Shown: positions 51,843-60,713 of the stretch, piece by piece | Layout: each line of letters starts with the position of its first letter | How positions within the stretch are numbered: the stretch's first letter is position 1 | Assembly: GCA_050696075.1 (NCBI GenBank) | Contig: JBOGUF010000126.1 | Coordinates: forward strand, 71,306 to 135,305 | DNA: 64,000 bases | Origin: JBOGUF01 sp050696075 | GTDB taxonomy: Bacteria; Chloroflexota; Chloroflexia; Thermomicrobiales; UBA6265 | Direction: 5' to 3' | Position numbers and translations under genes: made by a program | The notes under the pieces: generated by a model | What the model saw: only the letters and a program-made list of their open reading frames with translations | Told to the model about the DNA's origin: nothing | Databases searched by the model: none

Positions 51843-53336
51843 CTACCACGTCAACCCGGTCACCATCCGTTCGACGTCAGCCGGCGTCCGCACCGTCGTC
51901 ACCAGATCGCAGACGGCCTCGTAGCGCGGCAGATCGCAACCGGCCAGCCGCCAGGAACCGCGCCCCTCGGGCGTCAGCCAGACGACCCGCCGGCCGCGCC
52001 GCCGCAACTCGATCAAGACGTCCATCCGAGGATCGCGCCCGTTGTTCCGGCCGTCGCCCAAGATCAGGAGCGTCGTTCGCGGCGTGAGGATCGACCCGTG
52101 GCGCTCAAGAAACGTCGCCAACGCCGCCCCGCCGTCGCTCGCCTCGGCGGTGTCGAGCAACCGCCCGCCATAGATCGTTTCAATGGCGCGTTCAAGGTCC
52201 GGTCCAGCCAGGGCCGCCGTCGCCTCCGCCACTTCCCGCACGAAGACGAAGCTCCGGACGCGCCCATTTTGCCGCTGCGCCGATCGCGCCAGGGCCAGCA
52301 GAAAGCGCGCCGCGCCGCGCACCGAGAGGCTGGCATCGCAGAGGACAACCAGGCGCGGCCGATCGTCCCGCCGCGCGCGATAAACCGGCGCGAATGGCAC
52401 TCCGCCGGTCGCCGCCGCTCGCCTCGCCGTTGCCCGCCCATCCAAACGACCGCGTCGTGCCTCGCGCCGTCGACCCGGCGCCCCTCCCAGCTTCCGCCCC
52501 AGCCGTCCCAGCGCCCGCTCCAGACACACGATCTCCTCGACGCTGAGCCGGTCCCAGGAGAGATCGGGCAGGCTCGGCGTGGCGTCCTGAACGTCCGCCG
52601 GCCAGTGATCGGTCGCGGCCATCGTCCGCCGGCGACCATCCATCGCGCCGTTGTATCCCTCGTCGACGGGCGGTCCGTTGGCGCGCCCGTCCTCGCCGCC
52701 AAGAACGACGCCGCGCGGCAAGATGGCCGCGCTCGGCGGACGCAAGGCGCCCGGTTGACCAGCCGTGCTCACCCGCGCCAAACCGATCGTCCCATCATCC
52801 GTCGCCGCGACCGGCGGCGCGCCGCCCGCCTGGTCGTACAGCAGGTCGCCGCCGAGCCAGGTCAATCGTAGGCGGTCGCTCGGGTGGTGGTCGTGGTCGG
52901 GCCGGGCGTAGCCCTCGCCGAAAAAGCGGCGCAGATCGATCCGGGTGCCGTGCTGATGCCCCGGCGTCCCGCCGTCGATCGCCGGCCCCGGCTTCGGCAA
53001 CAGATCGACCCCCGCGAACTCCTCCTGGCCGTTGTGGTGGTGATGATGATGGTGATGTTGGTCGTCTGCCACCCGCGCTCGCGGCAGGAAATAGGCGTCG
53101 AACAGGTCGCGAAAACGCGGCAGATCGGCCGCGCGCTTCACCAGCGACGCCCCCAGGACCGCCGCGAACGTCTCGCGCCGGTCGAGCGCCTCCGGCACCG
53201 TCACAAGGGCGCGGAGCGCGTCCGCCGCTTCCGCCGGCGAGGCCGGGATGCCGTTCGCGCGCAGCAGCCGCGCGAATCCGAGGATGCGGTCCGCCGGCAT
53301 CTCCCCGCCGTGGCCGCTGGACTCAGGCGAATGCAT
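51843..53336 (-). CDS. CoxE-like VWA-domain protein with a natural poly-His run
   Basis: From the ATG at 53336, overlapping the MoxR stop, it has 497 residues. The N-terminal helical part (ILGFARLLRANGIPASPAEA) is typical of CoxE-like proteins. About residues 94-101 are eight consecutive histidines, followed by more His-rich pieces (GHQHG, DHDHHPSD), suggesting metal binding. The C-terminal von Willebrand A domain has LVVLCDASLSVRGAARFLLA, a MIDAS-like DxSxS, and TLLILGDGRNNG. With the MoxR ATPase it should form a chaperone that inserts metals or assembles a complex. Confidence 0.85.
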   Translation of the reverse strand: MHSPESSGHGGEMPADRILGFARLLRANGIPASPAEAADALRALVTVPEALDRRETFAAVLGASLVKRAADLPRFRDLFDAYFLPRARVADDQHHHHHHHHNGQEEFAGVDLLPKPGPAIDGGTPGHQHGTRIDLRRFFGEGYARPDHDHHPSDRLRLTWLGGDLLYDQAGGAPPVAATDDGTIGLARVSTAGQPGALRPPSAAILPRGVVLGGEDGRANGPPVDEGYNGAMDGRRRTMAATDHWPADVQDATPSLPDLSWDRLSVEEIVCLERALGRLGRKLGGAPGRRREARRGRLDGRATARRAAATGGVPFAPVYRARRDDRPRLVVLCDASLSVRGAARFLLALARSAQRQNGRVRSFVFVREVAEATAALAGPDLERAIETIYGGRLLDTAEASDGGAALATFLERHGSILTPRTTLLILGDGRNNGRDPRMDVLIELRRRGRRVVWLTPEGRGSWRLAGCDLPRYEAVCDLVTTVRTPADVERMVTGLTW

Positions 53337-54249
53337 CGCGCACCAGCCGCGCATCGGTAGCGTACTTGGCGACCACCCCCGCGGTCGCCGCCACCGTCTC
53401 CCGGTCGAGCCGCGTCGCCCCCAGGGCGACCAGCGCCCGCGCCCAGTCGATCGTCTCCCCCACGCTCGGCCGCTTTCGCAAATCGAGCGCCCGCACCCGT
53501 CCAATCGCCGCCACCACCGCCTCGCCGAGCGCCTCGTCGATCCCCGGCACGGCCAGCCGCACGATCTCCCGTTCCAACTCGGCGTTCGGATAGTCGAGGG
53601 CGACGTGGAGGCAGCGCCGCTTCAGCGCGTCGCTCAGGTCGCGCGTGGCATTGCTCGTCAGGACGACGACCGGCGGGTGCTCCGCCCGCAACGTGCCGAG
53701 TTCCGGCACCGACACCTGGTACTCGCTCAGGATTTCCAACAGTAGCGCCTCGAACGCCTCGTCAGCACGGTCGACTTCGTCGATCAGCAGCACGACCGGC
53801 CGCGGCGAACGGATCGCTTGCAACAGCGGCCGGGCAACCAGGAAGCGCTCGGCGAAGAAGGCATCGACCGCCCCCTCCTCATCGAGCCGCGCCAGCGCCG
53901 CCGGCACGTCGGGACTCCCCGTCATCTCCTTACTGAGCACGTCCCGCACAAGCTGCGAGGCGAGCAATTGCTTCCCGTACGACCACTCGTAGAGCGCTCG
54001 CGCCTCGTCCAACCCGTCGTAGCACTGGAGCCGGATCAACTCCCGCCCCAGCGCCTTCGCCCACGCCAGCGCCAGCGCCGTCTTCCCCACCCCCGCCGGC
54101 CCTTCGACCAACAGCGGCTTCTCCAACCGCAACCCCAGGAGGACGACGGTCGCCGTCGCCAAATCGGCAATGTAGCCCTGCTCGCGCAGGGCGGCAACGA
54201 CGTCATTCGGTGAAGAGGTCGCGCGTCTCTGATTCAGCAAAATTGTCAT
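53323..54249 (-). CDS. MoxR-family AAA+ ATPase (CoxD-like)
   Basis: The protein has 308 residues. Walker A GPAGVGKTALALAWAKAL, Walker B VVLLIDEVDRADEAFEALLL, sensor 1 VVVLTSNATRDLSDALKRRC. MoxR ATPases work with VWA proteins to mature enzymes such as CO dehydrogenase or methanol dehydrogenase. No such target is adjacent, but an iron-dependent alcohol dehydrogenase gene lies 250 bases away on the same strand. The start at 54249 is weakly supported; upstream in-frame sequence is open to 54348. Confidence 0.9.
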   Translation of the reverse strand: MTILLNQRRATSSPNDVVAALREQGYIADLATATVVLLGLRLEKPLLVEGPAGVGKTALALAWAKALGRELIRLQCYDGLDEARALYEWSYGKQLLASQLVRDVLSKEMTGSPDVPAALARLDEEGAVDAFFAERFLVARPLLQAIRSPRPVVLLIDEVDRADEAFEALLLEILSEYQVSVPELGTLRAEHPPVVVLTSNATRDLSDALKRRCLHVALDYPNAELEREIVRLAVPGIDEALGEAVVAAIGRVRALDLRKRPSVGETIDWARALVALGATRLDRETVAATAGVVAKYATDARLVRDAFA

Positions 54250-54294
54250 ACAGTCGTCGTGCCCATCGGTGGACTCCCCTAGGCCGCGTTGGTA

Positions 54295-54425
54295 CCCCGT
54301 CATGCTGAGGCATCGAAGCATCCCCGCGCGAAGCGCACCGCCGATCATCAGGCACGGGGACTGGGGCCACCATCGCCGTCATGACGGGTCGGCTGCGCCG
54401 GGGGATGCCCGTCGGGTCCTCAGGG
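54295..54425. repeat. Degenerate CCCCGTCATGCTGAGGC-type repeat
   Basis: CCCCGTCATGCTGAGGCATC, CGAAGCATCCCCG and a later partial reverse match (GGGGATGCCC, GTCCTCAGGGCG) fill most of the 250-base gap between MoxR and the alcohol dehydrogenase gene. No gene is seen in it. Confidence 0.45.
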
Positions 54426-54500
54426 CGTGCTTCGGCTTCGCCTCAACAGGACGGAGCTTGGCAAACGCCGCCTAACCCCCGACTCCTAACCCCTACCCCC

Positions 54501-55772
54501 TCACAGTGGCCCATTCATCGACGCCGCCACCATCGCCCGGATCCGCGCTGGCGTCATCTGGCGAGCGCTGTAGACATGGGGACCTTCCTCGACGACGTGG
54601 GTAGTCACCCGGTCGACGTCGGCGTCGTCGCCTTTAATCCGTTCGCCGCCCCACGCCGCGTAGGGGCCGAGGCCCATGCGACTGCCGGTATACGGCCCGA
54701 CTCCGGCGAAATTCTCCGGCGTCTCCAGATCGCGCAGCAACCGCACCATCGCCTCGACCGCCTTGTCGGCGGCGCGCGACGGCGAGAGACCGCTCGTCTC
54801 CTCGCCCATCCAGGTCGCAATCTCGGCAACGACCGCCGGCGCCGCCGCGGCGGCGTCCGCCCAGGCCCGCGGTAAGATGATCCCGCAGTTCAGCCCATGG
54901 TGCGTGTCGTAGTAGGCGCTGACCGCGTGCGAGATGCCGTGGACAATCCCCAGCTTGCCGCTCATGAAGGCGATGGCCGCAATCCACTGCGCCCACATCA
55001 GGTTCACCCGGGCCTCGTAGTTATTGGGATTGGCGACCGCCTCCCGCAGGTTTTGCGCAACCAACCGGATCGCCTCGCCGCCCATCGAGCGGGCGTGCGG
55101 GTTGGCGTGCGGCGAGAAGCAGGTTTCACTGCCGTGCGCCAGCGCGTCGTAGCCGCAATAGGCGGTCAGGTCCGGCGGCACCGTCATGTGCAGCAGCGGG
55201 TCGTTGATGCCGAGCGTCGGCACGATCGCGTCGGAGCGGATCACCCACTTGCGCGGGGCGTCGTCCGAGGTGGTGTCGGTCAGCACCGCCATCTTCGTCG
55301 TCTCGGAGCCGGTGCCGGCGGTGGTGTTGATCGCGATCTGGGGCGGCGTCGGCGCCCGTTGGGGTTGCGGGCTCCGGCGAAACTCGTTGACCGCCCGCCC
55401 GTCGTGCGCACCGACAAAACGGGCGCCCTTCGTCGCGTCGTGGGCGCTGCCGCCGCCGATCGAGACGTACCCGTCGCAGCGCTCCTCGGAATAGAGCGCG
55501 TAGATATCCATCACATTCGTGTCTTTGGGGTTCGACTCAGCGCGGTCGTAGACAACGGGCTCGACGCCCGCCTCGCGCAGCAGCGACGCGATCTCGTCGA
55601 CGATCCCCGTTCCCTTCAGCCCGGTTGAGACGACGAGCGCCCGCTTGAACCCCATATCCTTCGCCTCGGCACCAACCTGGGCATAGAGGCCGGCTCCGAT
55701 CAGGGCGCGGGGCATCGGCGGGATGTCGAGGAGCACATCACGCTGAAACTGCTGGGCAAAGGCGGTGGTCAT
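54501..55772 (-). CDS. Iron-containing alcohol dehydrogenase (group III, methanol-dehydrogenase-like)
   Basis: The 423-residue protein has the NAD-binding SIGGGSAHDATKGA and the metal-ligand set: CGYDALAHGSETCFSPHAN, GISHAVSAYYDTHHGLNCGI. NTTAGTGSETTKMAVLTD is the usual loop. It most resembles methanol or NDMA-dependent alcohol dehydrogenases of the type that keep a tight nicotinamide cofactor; ordinary NAD-dependent alcohol oxidation is also possible. AT-poor DNA upstream gives no clear promoter. Confidence 0.88.
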   Translation of the reverse strand: MTTAFAQQFQRDVLLDIPPMPRALIGAGLYAQVGAEAKDMGFKRALVVSTGLKGTGIVDEIASLLREAGVEPVVYDRAESNPKDTNVMDIYALYSEERCDGYVSIGGGSAHDATKGARFVGAHDGRAVNEFRRSPQPQRAPTPPQIAINTTAGTGSETTKMAVLTDTTSDDAPRKWVIRSDAIVPTLGINDPLLHMTVPPDLTAYCGYDALAHGSETCFSPHANPHARSMGGEAIRLVAQNLREAVANPNNYEARVNLMWAQWIAAIAFMSGKLGIVHGISHAVSAYYDTHHGLNCGIILPRAWADAAAAAPAVVAEIATWMGEETSGLSPSRAADKAVEAMVRLLRDLETPENFAGVGPYTGSRMGLGPYAAWGGERIKGDDADVDRVTTHVVEEGPHVYSARQMTPARIRAMVAASMNGPL

Positions 55773-55936
55773 CCGATCCGTTCTCCACGGAATGGGCGGC
55801 CGCGCGCACGGCCGCCGGCGATCGCTGGCGTCAAGGCCGCGATTCTAGCACCGCCTTCCACGACGCGTACCCGGAGCACTGCTCCGGGTCCGCGTCGCGA
55901 CAGAGGAATGTCGTTGTCGAGTGACGGGCTCGCTCG

Positions 55937-56599
55937 CTAGCCTGTGATGAATGGGGTAGCGATCTCGAGCACCTCATCCGGCGTCAGCGGCGCGTCGACC
56001 GCGTCTGGGAAGGGCGAGGTCGCGTTGAGCACGTTCAAGTACGCCGCGTGCCGCGCCTCCACGCCGTGGATCGTCAGCGCCGCCGTCAGCAGGTCGTCGT
56101 TGTCGATCAGGTACTGTGCGGCGCCGGTGTAGGCATAGACGCCGGTGTTCTCCAGCGCCGCCGCCACCTGGAGGAATCCCGCCAGGTCGGTGTAGCCGAA
56201 GTCGTAGACGCCTTCCGCGACTGGCGTACCACCGAGGTCGGTGATGACCGCGGTCAGCGTCTCGACGTGTGCCGCCTCGTGCTCGCCGATGGCAACCAGA
56301 TAGTCGAGCACCGAGGCCTGGAAGCCGATGTCGACAAAGGCCTGCCCGTCGAATTGCGCCAGGCCGTCCCGATAAAACGCCGACTCGAGATGCTCCAGCG
56401 TTAGCGCGTAGTTGAGCACCTCGACTTCGTCCGCGAACGGACTCGCCACCGGCGACGCGTCCTGCGCCGCCGCCGGCATCAATCGCGTGCCCGCCAGGGC
56501 GAGGGCAATGCCGCCGCCCGCCAGCATCCCGCGCCGGGAAACTGGCAGCGCGCCGGTCTTCGTGACCGTACTTCGCATTTCTTCATGAATCGCTCGCAT
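55937..56599 (-). CDS. Tat-exported ferritin-like protein 1
   Basis: The 220-residue protein has a Tat leader (SRRGMLAGGGIALALAG) and a QDASPVASP linker. The rest is a four-helix ferritin-like domain with metal-type residues in ALTLEHLESAFYRDG, GEHEAAHVETL, AALENTGVYAYTG and GVEARHAAYLN. Proteins of this type may bind a di-iron or di-manganese site outside the cytoplasm; the function is unproven. GAGGAG lies upstream of the ATG. It is paralogous to, and 65 bases downstream of, the next gene. Confidence 0.85.
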   Translation of the reverse strand: MRAIHEEMRSTVTKTGALPVSRRGMLAGGGIALALAGTRLMPAAAQDASPVASPFADEVEVLNYALTLEHLESAFYRDGLAQFDGQAFVDIGFQASVLDYLVAIGEHEAAHVETLTAVITDLGGTPVAEGVYDFGYTDLAGFLQVAAALENTGVYAYTGAAQYLIDNDDLLTAALTIHGVEARHAAYLNVLNATSPFPDAVDAPLTPDEVLEIATPFITG

Positions 56600-56664
56600 G
56601 GTGCTTACTCCTCAGGGACGAGCGGCCGTGCCGGCCGCCACGGGATCGATCAGTCGATGATCAA

Positions 56665-57354
56665 CTAGGCTGCCGGCGTGGCCTCGGCGCCATCTTCACC
56701 CACGATGAACGGACCCGCGATCGCCAGCACTTCCTCTGGTGTCAGCGGCGTCTCGAACGCCGCCGGGAAGGGCAGCTCGCCCGTGATCAGGTTCAGATAG
56801 GACGCGTGCCGCGCCTCGACGGCGACAATCGTGCCAGCCGCGGTCAGCAGGTCCGGCGACTCGATCGCCGCACCCGCGCCGTCGTAGGCGCTGACACCGG
56901 TGTTCTCCAGCGCCGCGGCCGTCGCCTGGAAGGTAGCCGCGTCGGTGTAGCCGAAGTCGTAGACGGCTTCGGCGACCGGCGTGCCCCCGAGGTCGGTAAT
57001 CACCTGGGTCAACGTTGCGACGTGCGCGCCTTCGTGGTCGCGAATCGCCGCGAAGTACTCGTCGATCGAGTTGCCGAAGGGGTCGGCGCCGAACGTGAAC
57101 TGCCCGATGCCGTCCCGGTAAAAGGCAAACTCCAGGTGCTCCAACGTCAACGCATAGTTCAGGACCTCGATATCGTCCGCAAAGCCCTGCGCCACCGCCG
57201 TCAGGCGATTGAGCGCCGGCGTCGCGAACGCCGCGGTCGCCAAAGCACCACCGGCGGCCAGCTTCGCGCCGCCGCTGATGAGTCCGCGACGGGAGAAGCG
57301 GCGCGTGCGCTCCTCCTTAACCGCGTCCAAAAACAATTCGTGCATCTGTCGCAT
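56665..57354 (-). CDS. Tat-exported ferritin-like protein 2
   Basis: From the ATG at 57354, with AGGAG six bases upstream, the protein has 229 residues. The Tat leader is RRFSRRGLISGGAKLAAGG. The domain repeats that of protein 1 closely (DDIEVLNYALTLEHLEFAFY, DHEGAHVATLTQVITDLGG, ALENTGVSAYDGAG, VEARHASYLNLITG). The two form a tandem duplicate, probably one transcript, with the longer paralogue first. They may form a heteromer. Confidence 0.86.
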   Translation of the reverse strand: MRQMHELFLDAVKEERTRRFSRRGLISGGAKLAAGGALATAAFATPALNRLTAVAQGFADDIEVLNYALTLEHLEFAFYRDGIGQFTFGADPFGNSIDEYFAAIRDHEGAHVATLTQVITDLGGTPVAEAVYDFGYTDAATFQATAAALENTGVSAYDGAGAAIESPDLLTAAGTIVAVEARHASYLNLITGELPFPAAFETPLTPEEVLAIAGPFIVGEDGAEATPAA

Positions 57355-57585
57355 CGTGTGCTCCTTGCTCCTCTCGGTCGGCCAGCCCACGGCCGAAGTC
57401 CGTCACGGGCACTCGTGGCTCTCAATGAGCCCACCCTCGACCTCGCATGACGTGTGCCCCCCGGCGCCGGCCCAACGTAACCTGGTAGCCCGCGTCACGC
57501 CTGCGCGAACGTTTGGCTACCAAACCGCCGCCTGGTACACTGCCGGCAATTGATTGCCTGTGATCGTCAATGAGAGGACACGACG

Positions 57586-58014
57586 ATGGTTTCAACCGCG
57601 AACACCGAGTTGCTGACGATCCGCGAAGCCGCGCAAATATTGCGCGTCAGCGAGGTAACGATCTCCCGCTGGATCAAGCAGGGCCGCCTGCCCTCGTATC
57701 GCGTCGGTCCACGCGTCATCAGGATTCGGCGCGACGATCTTGACCGCATCGTGACGCCGGAAACGCCGGAGACTTCGGAGTCGTCGGACGAGTTCGTGGA
57801 CCACGTCCCCATCTACGACTGGTCCGGCAACCGCGTCCGCATCCGTAAACCTACGAAGAAGGACAACGAGCGGGTGCTCGCCTGGTTGGAAGAGACGCGA
57901 AAGTTCCGCGAAGAGATGCGCCGAAGCCGAGGCGGGCGCCTCGTGCCCTCCTCCGCGCCGATCATCGCGGAGGAGCGCGACAAGCGCGGTGACCAGTTGA
58001 GCCGGCGCACATGA
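57586..58014 (+). CDS. Excisionase-type HTH antitoxin of a PIN module
   Basis: The 142-residue protein has an N-terminal MerR/excisionase-like HTH (LTIREAAQILRVSEVTISRW, IKQGRLPSYRVGPRVIRIRR) and a long charged C-terminal tail (RVLAWLEETRKFREEMRRSR) suited to wrapping a toxin. The stop overlaps the PIN toxin by four bases. Excisionase-type HTH proteins are known partners of PIN toxins. AATTGATTGCCTG lies upstream in an AT-richer patch. Confidence 0.8.
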   Translation: MVSTANTELLTIREAAQILRVSEVTISRWIKQGRLPSYRVGPRVIRIRRDDLDRIVTPETPETSESSDEFVDHVPIYDWSGNRVRIRKPTKKDNERVLAWLEETRKFREEMRRSRGGRLVPSSAPIIAEERDKRGDQLSRRT

Positions 58015-58460
58015 CGATCGTCGTTGACGCGAGCGTCGCCGTCAAATGGCTGATCGAGGAGCCGTTCGCCGACAATGCTGAGGCGCTCCGCAAAGACGCT
58101 GAGCGTGCCGACCAGTATGTTGTCGCGCCACCCCTGCTGCCAGCCGAAGTAACGAACGCGATCTACCAGCAACTCCGCCGGCGGGAGATCACCGAGCAGC
58201 AGGCCGGCTGGGCGGTCGCCCAGATCGCGCTCTTTCCGGTTGACATCATCTCGGATGCCCTGCTGCATGAAGAGGCGTACGCCTTTGCCCGATTGCACCG
58301 GCTCGGCAGCGTCTACGATAGCCAATACATCGTCCTTGCGCGCAAGCTCGACGCCGAGCTCTGGACCGACGACCAACGGCTCCTCAACAGCATCAGCCAC
58401 GCCGCGCCGTGGGTCCAGTGGATCGGCGACTACCCAGTGCCTGGCGCGACGACTCCATGA
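58011..58460 (+). CDS. PIN-domain VapC-like ribonuclease toxin, module 3
   Basis: The 149-residue PIN domain keeps acids in TIVVDASVAVKW, PAEVTNAIYQQ, SVYDSQYIVLARKL and LWTDDQRLLN. It is not closely related to the two duplicated toxins at 27-28 kb. It overlaps its antitoxin by four bases and converges on the ABC permease gene. Confidence 0.86.
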   Translation: MTIVVDASVAVKWLIEEPFADNAEALRKDAERADQYVVAPPLLPAEVTNAIYQQLRRREITEQQAGWAVAQIALFPVDIISDALLHEEAYAFARLHRLGSVYDSQYIVLARKLDAELWTDDQRLLNSISHAAPWVQWIGDYPVPGATTP

Positions 58461-58494
58461 CGTTGCGGTGGATGCGCGCGGCGCGGCGGTCGCG

Positions 58495-59376
58495 CTAATC
58501 GGCCGTCGCGTGCTGGCCGAGACCGGCCGGTGGCCGAGCGTGGCGAACGATGCCGGTGATGGCGATCAGCGTCAGCAGGTAGGGGAAGGCCAGCAGCAGG
58601 TCGGATGAGATCGGCAACCCGGCAGCCTGCGCCTGGATCTGCCCCGCCTGCGCCCCCGCGAAGAGGAGCGCCGCCCCCAACGCGCCGAACGGGGTCCAGT
58701 TGCCGAAGATCACCGCCGCCAAGGCGATGAACCCCCGCCCCTGCGTCATGTCGCGGGTGAAAAACGAGAGGTCGCCGATCGAGAGCGCCGCGCCGCCAAT
58801 GCCGGCGAACACCCCGCTCAGGATCACGCAGGCATAGCGATAGACCGGCACCGCGATGCCGACGCTCTCCGCCGCCCGCGGGTGCTCGCCCGACGCCTGC
58901 ACCCGCAATCCCTGCTTGGTGGCAAACAACGCGAAGTGGACGACCGGCACCAGCAGGAACGCCAGCGGCACCAGGATGCTGACGCCGCCGACCACGGTCG
59001 GCAGCTTGTCGACGGAGGGCGTCCGTCCCGAGTTGTCCCATACCCGGACCATGAGAAAGATCGGGATGCCCGCGCCGAGCAGGTTGATCGCCGTCCCGGC
59101 CACGATTTGGTCGGCGCGAAAGGTGATGCACCAAACCGCGTGGACGGCTGCCGCGCCCCCCGCTGCCAGCATCGCCACGAGCAATCCAAGAAACGGGTCA
59201 TTCAAGTAATACGCCCCGGCCACGGCCGAAAAAGCGCCAACCAGCATCAACCCTTCCAGACCGATGTTCATTATCCCCGACCGCTCGGAAAGCAACCCCC
59301 CCATCGCCGCAAAAAGCAACGGCGTCGCGGTCCTCAGGATTGCCTTCAACAGGTCGACGTTGAAAAAGTCGTCCAT
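58495..59376 (-). CDS. BMP-type ABC transporter permease 2 (YufQ/RbsC-like)
   Basis: The 293-residue inner-membrane protein has about eight to nine helices. LLFAAMGGLLSERSGIMNIGLEGLML is the family signature (LSERSG..NIGLEG) of permeases that work with BmpA-type binding proteins for nucleosides or related compounds. It ends the operon that runs leftward from 63524. A block of hairpins (59395-59527) separates it from permease 1. Confidence 0.92.
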   Translation of the reverse strand: MDDFFNVDLLKAILRTATPLLFAAMGGLLSERSGIMNIGLEGLMLVGAFSAVAGAYYLNDPFLGLLVAMLAAGGAAAVHAVWCITFRADQIVAGTAINLLGAGIPIFLMVRVWDNSGRTPSVDKLPTVVGGVSILVPLAFLLVPVVHFALFATKQGLRVQASGEHPRAAESVGIAVPVYRYACVILSGVFAGIGGAALSIGDLSFFTRDMTQGRGFIALAAVIFGNWTPFGALGAALLFAGAQAGQIQAQAAGLPISSDLLLAFPYLLTLIAITGIVRHARPPAGLGQHATAD

Positions 59377-59396
59377 GCCGTCGCCCTCGGCCCTCC

Positions 59397-59527
59397 CGGG
59401 GATTCATCCCCGTGCTCATCAAAATAAGTCGGCTTCAGCCGACTGGTTGCAATTCGCAACCAATCTTGATTGCAAGCAGCCGACTTCAGTCGGCTGCTTC
59501 GGTTGAGCCCGGGGATTCATCCCCGGG
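59397..59527. repeat. Cluster of five hairpins, structured repeat copy 2
   Basis: In order: CGGGGATTCATCCCCG (59397-59412), AGTCGGCTTCAGCCGACT (59427-59444), GGTTGCAATTCGCAACC (59445-59461), AAGCAGCCGAC-TTCA-GTCGGCTGCTT (59474-59499) and CCCGGGGATTCATCCCCGGG (59508-59527). It is symmetric around its centre and fills the gap between the two permease genes. Part of it matches the repeat at 19874-19922. Confidence 0.85.
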
Positions 59528-59558
59528 TTGAGCCGCCGCCCAGCATCAGCAACCCTCT

Positions 59559-60713
59559 TCACGCCGCCGGCGGCTGCCCCGGCTCGACGCCGACTGTCGT
59601 CGCCACGCTCGGCGTCTCTCGCGGCCGCGCCCGCCGCGTCCGCCATGCCTGGAGATGCCCGATTGCCGCGAGTGCCGATACCGACAAAATCACTAAGCCT
59701 TGCAGAACCAGCACCAACTCCTTCGAGGTCCCGACCTGATTCTGCATCTGGTTCGATCCGCTCCGCAGCACGCCGAAGAGCAAGCCGGCAAAGACGACGC
59801 CGACGGGGTGGTTGCGCCCGACGAGCCCGACCGCGATGCCGGCAAAGCCGTAGCCGGGCGGGTCCGCGTACATCCGCCCCTGCAAGCCCAACGTCTCCGC
59901 GGCGCCGCCGAGCCCGGCCATCAGCCCGCTGACAAACATCGCCAGGGTAATCGTCACCCCCCACGAGATGCTGGCGTAGGCGGCCGCCCCCCGGCTCAGG
60001 CCGACCGTCCGGATGCGATAGCCGAAGGTCGTGCGAAAGAGGACGTACCAGAGCACCACCGCCACCACGATCGCCAGGACAAACCCCCAATGGAGCCGCG
60101 TGCCCTCGAGCACAGTCCCCAACTCGGCGCTCTCCTGCACCCGGTTGGTGGCCTGCAACATCGGGTCGACCGGGAGCCAATCGCCGGCCCGGTTCAGTGC
60201 GTAGTGGAGTACGCGGAAGGCGAGGTAGTTGAGCATGATCGTCGTGATCACCTCATGCGCCCCGGTCCACGCCTTCAGCGCGCCGGGGATCGCCCCCCAG
60301 AGTCCGCCTCCGATGATCGCCGCCAGGATCGCCAGCGGCAGATGCACCACCAGCGGCATCCCCGCGTCGATCGCCCCAACCAGACCGGCCGCCAGCCCGC
60401 CGACGACGAACTGCCCCTCAGCCCCGATGTTGAACATCCCCGCCCGGAAGGCGATGGCGAAGGCGAGACCGGTGAAGATGAGCGGCACCGAGAGGACGAG
60501 CGATTCGCCAATCGCGCGCCGCGTGCCGAACGCCCCTTCGAGGAGCGCCCGGTAGGCGTCGATCGGGTTGTCGTTCGAGATCAGGATGAAGAGCGCCCCG
60601 ACGAGCAGCGCGATCGCGACCGCCCCCACCGAGGAGAGGACGGTCGGCACGAGCGCCCGGATGCGCCCCGCCGCGTTAGTCCGCGACGGCTGCCTGCTCG
60701 TCGCCGTGGCCAT
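59559..60713 (-). CDS. BMP-type ABC transporter permease 1 (YufP-like)
   Basis: The 384-residue membrane protein has about ten helices. FAIAFRAGMFNIGAEGQFVVGG is the family signature (FNIGAEGQ), and EVITTIMLNYLAFRVLHY fits. It overlaps the ATPase gene by 38 bases, so the genes are coupled. With permease 2 it forms the membrane channel. The C-terminal tail is Arg/Pro-rich and probably cytoplasmic. Confidence 0.92.
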   Translation of the reverse strand: MATATSRQPSRTNAAGRIRALVPTVLSSVGAVAIALLVGALFILISNDNPIDAYRALLEGAFGTRRAIGESLVLSVPLIFTGLAFAIAFRAGMFNIGAEGQFVVGGLAAGLVGAIDAGMPLVVHLPLAILAAIIGGGLWGAIPGALKAWTGAHEVITTIMLNYLAFRVLHYALNRAGDWLPVDPMLQATNRVQESAELGTVLEGTRLHWGFVLAIVVAVVLWYVLFRTTFGYRIRTVGLSRGAAAYASISWGVTITLAMFVSGLMAGLGGAAETLGLQGRMYADPPGYGFAGIAVGLVGRNHPVGVVFAGLLFGVLRSGSNQMQNQVGTSKELVLVLQGLVILSVSALAAIGHLQAWRTRRARPRETPSVATTVGVEPGQPPAA

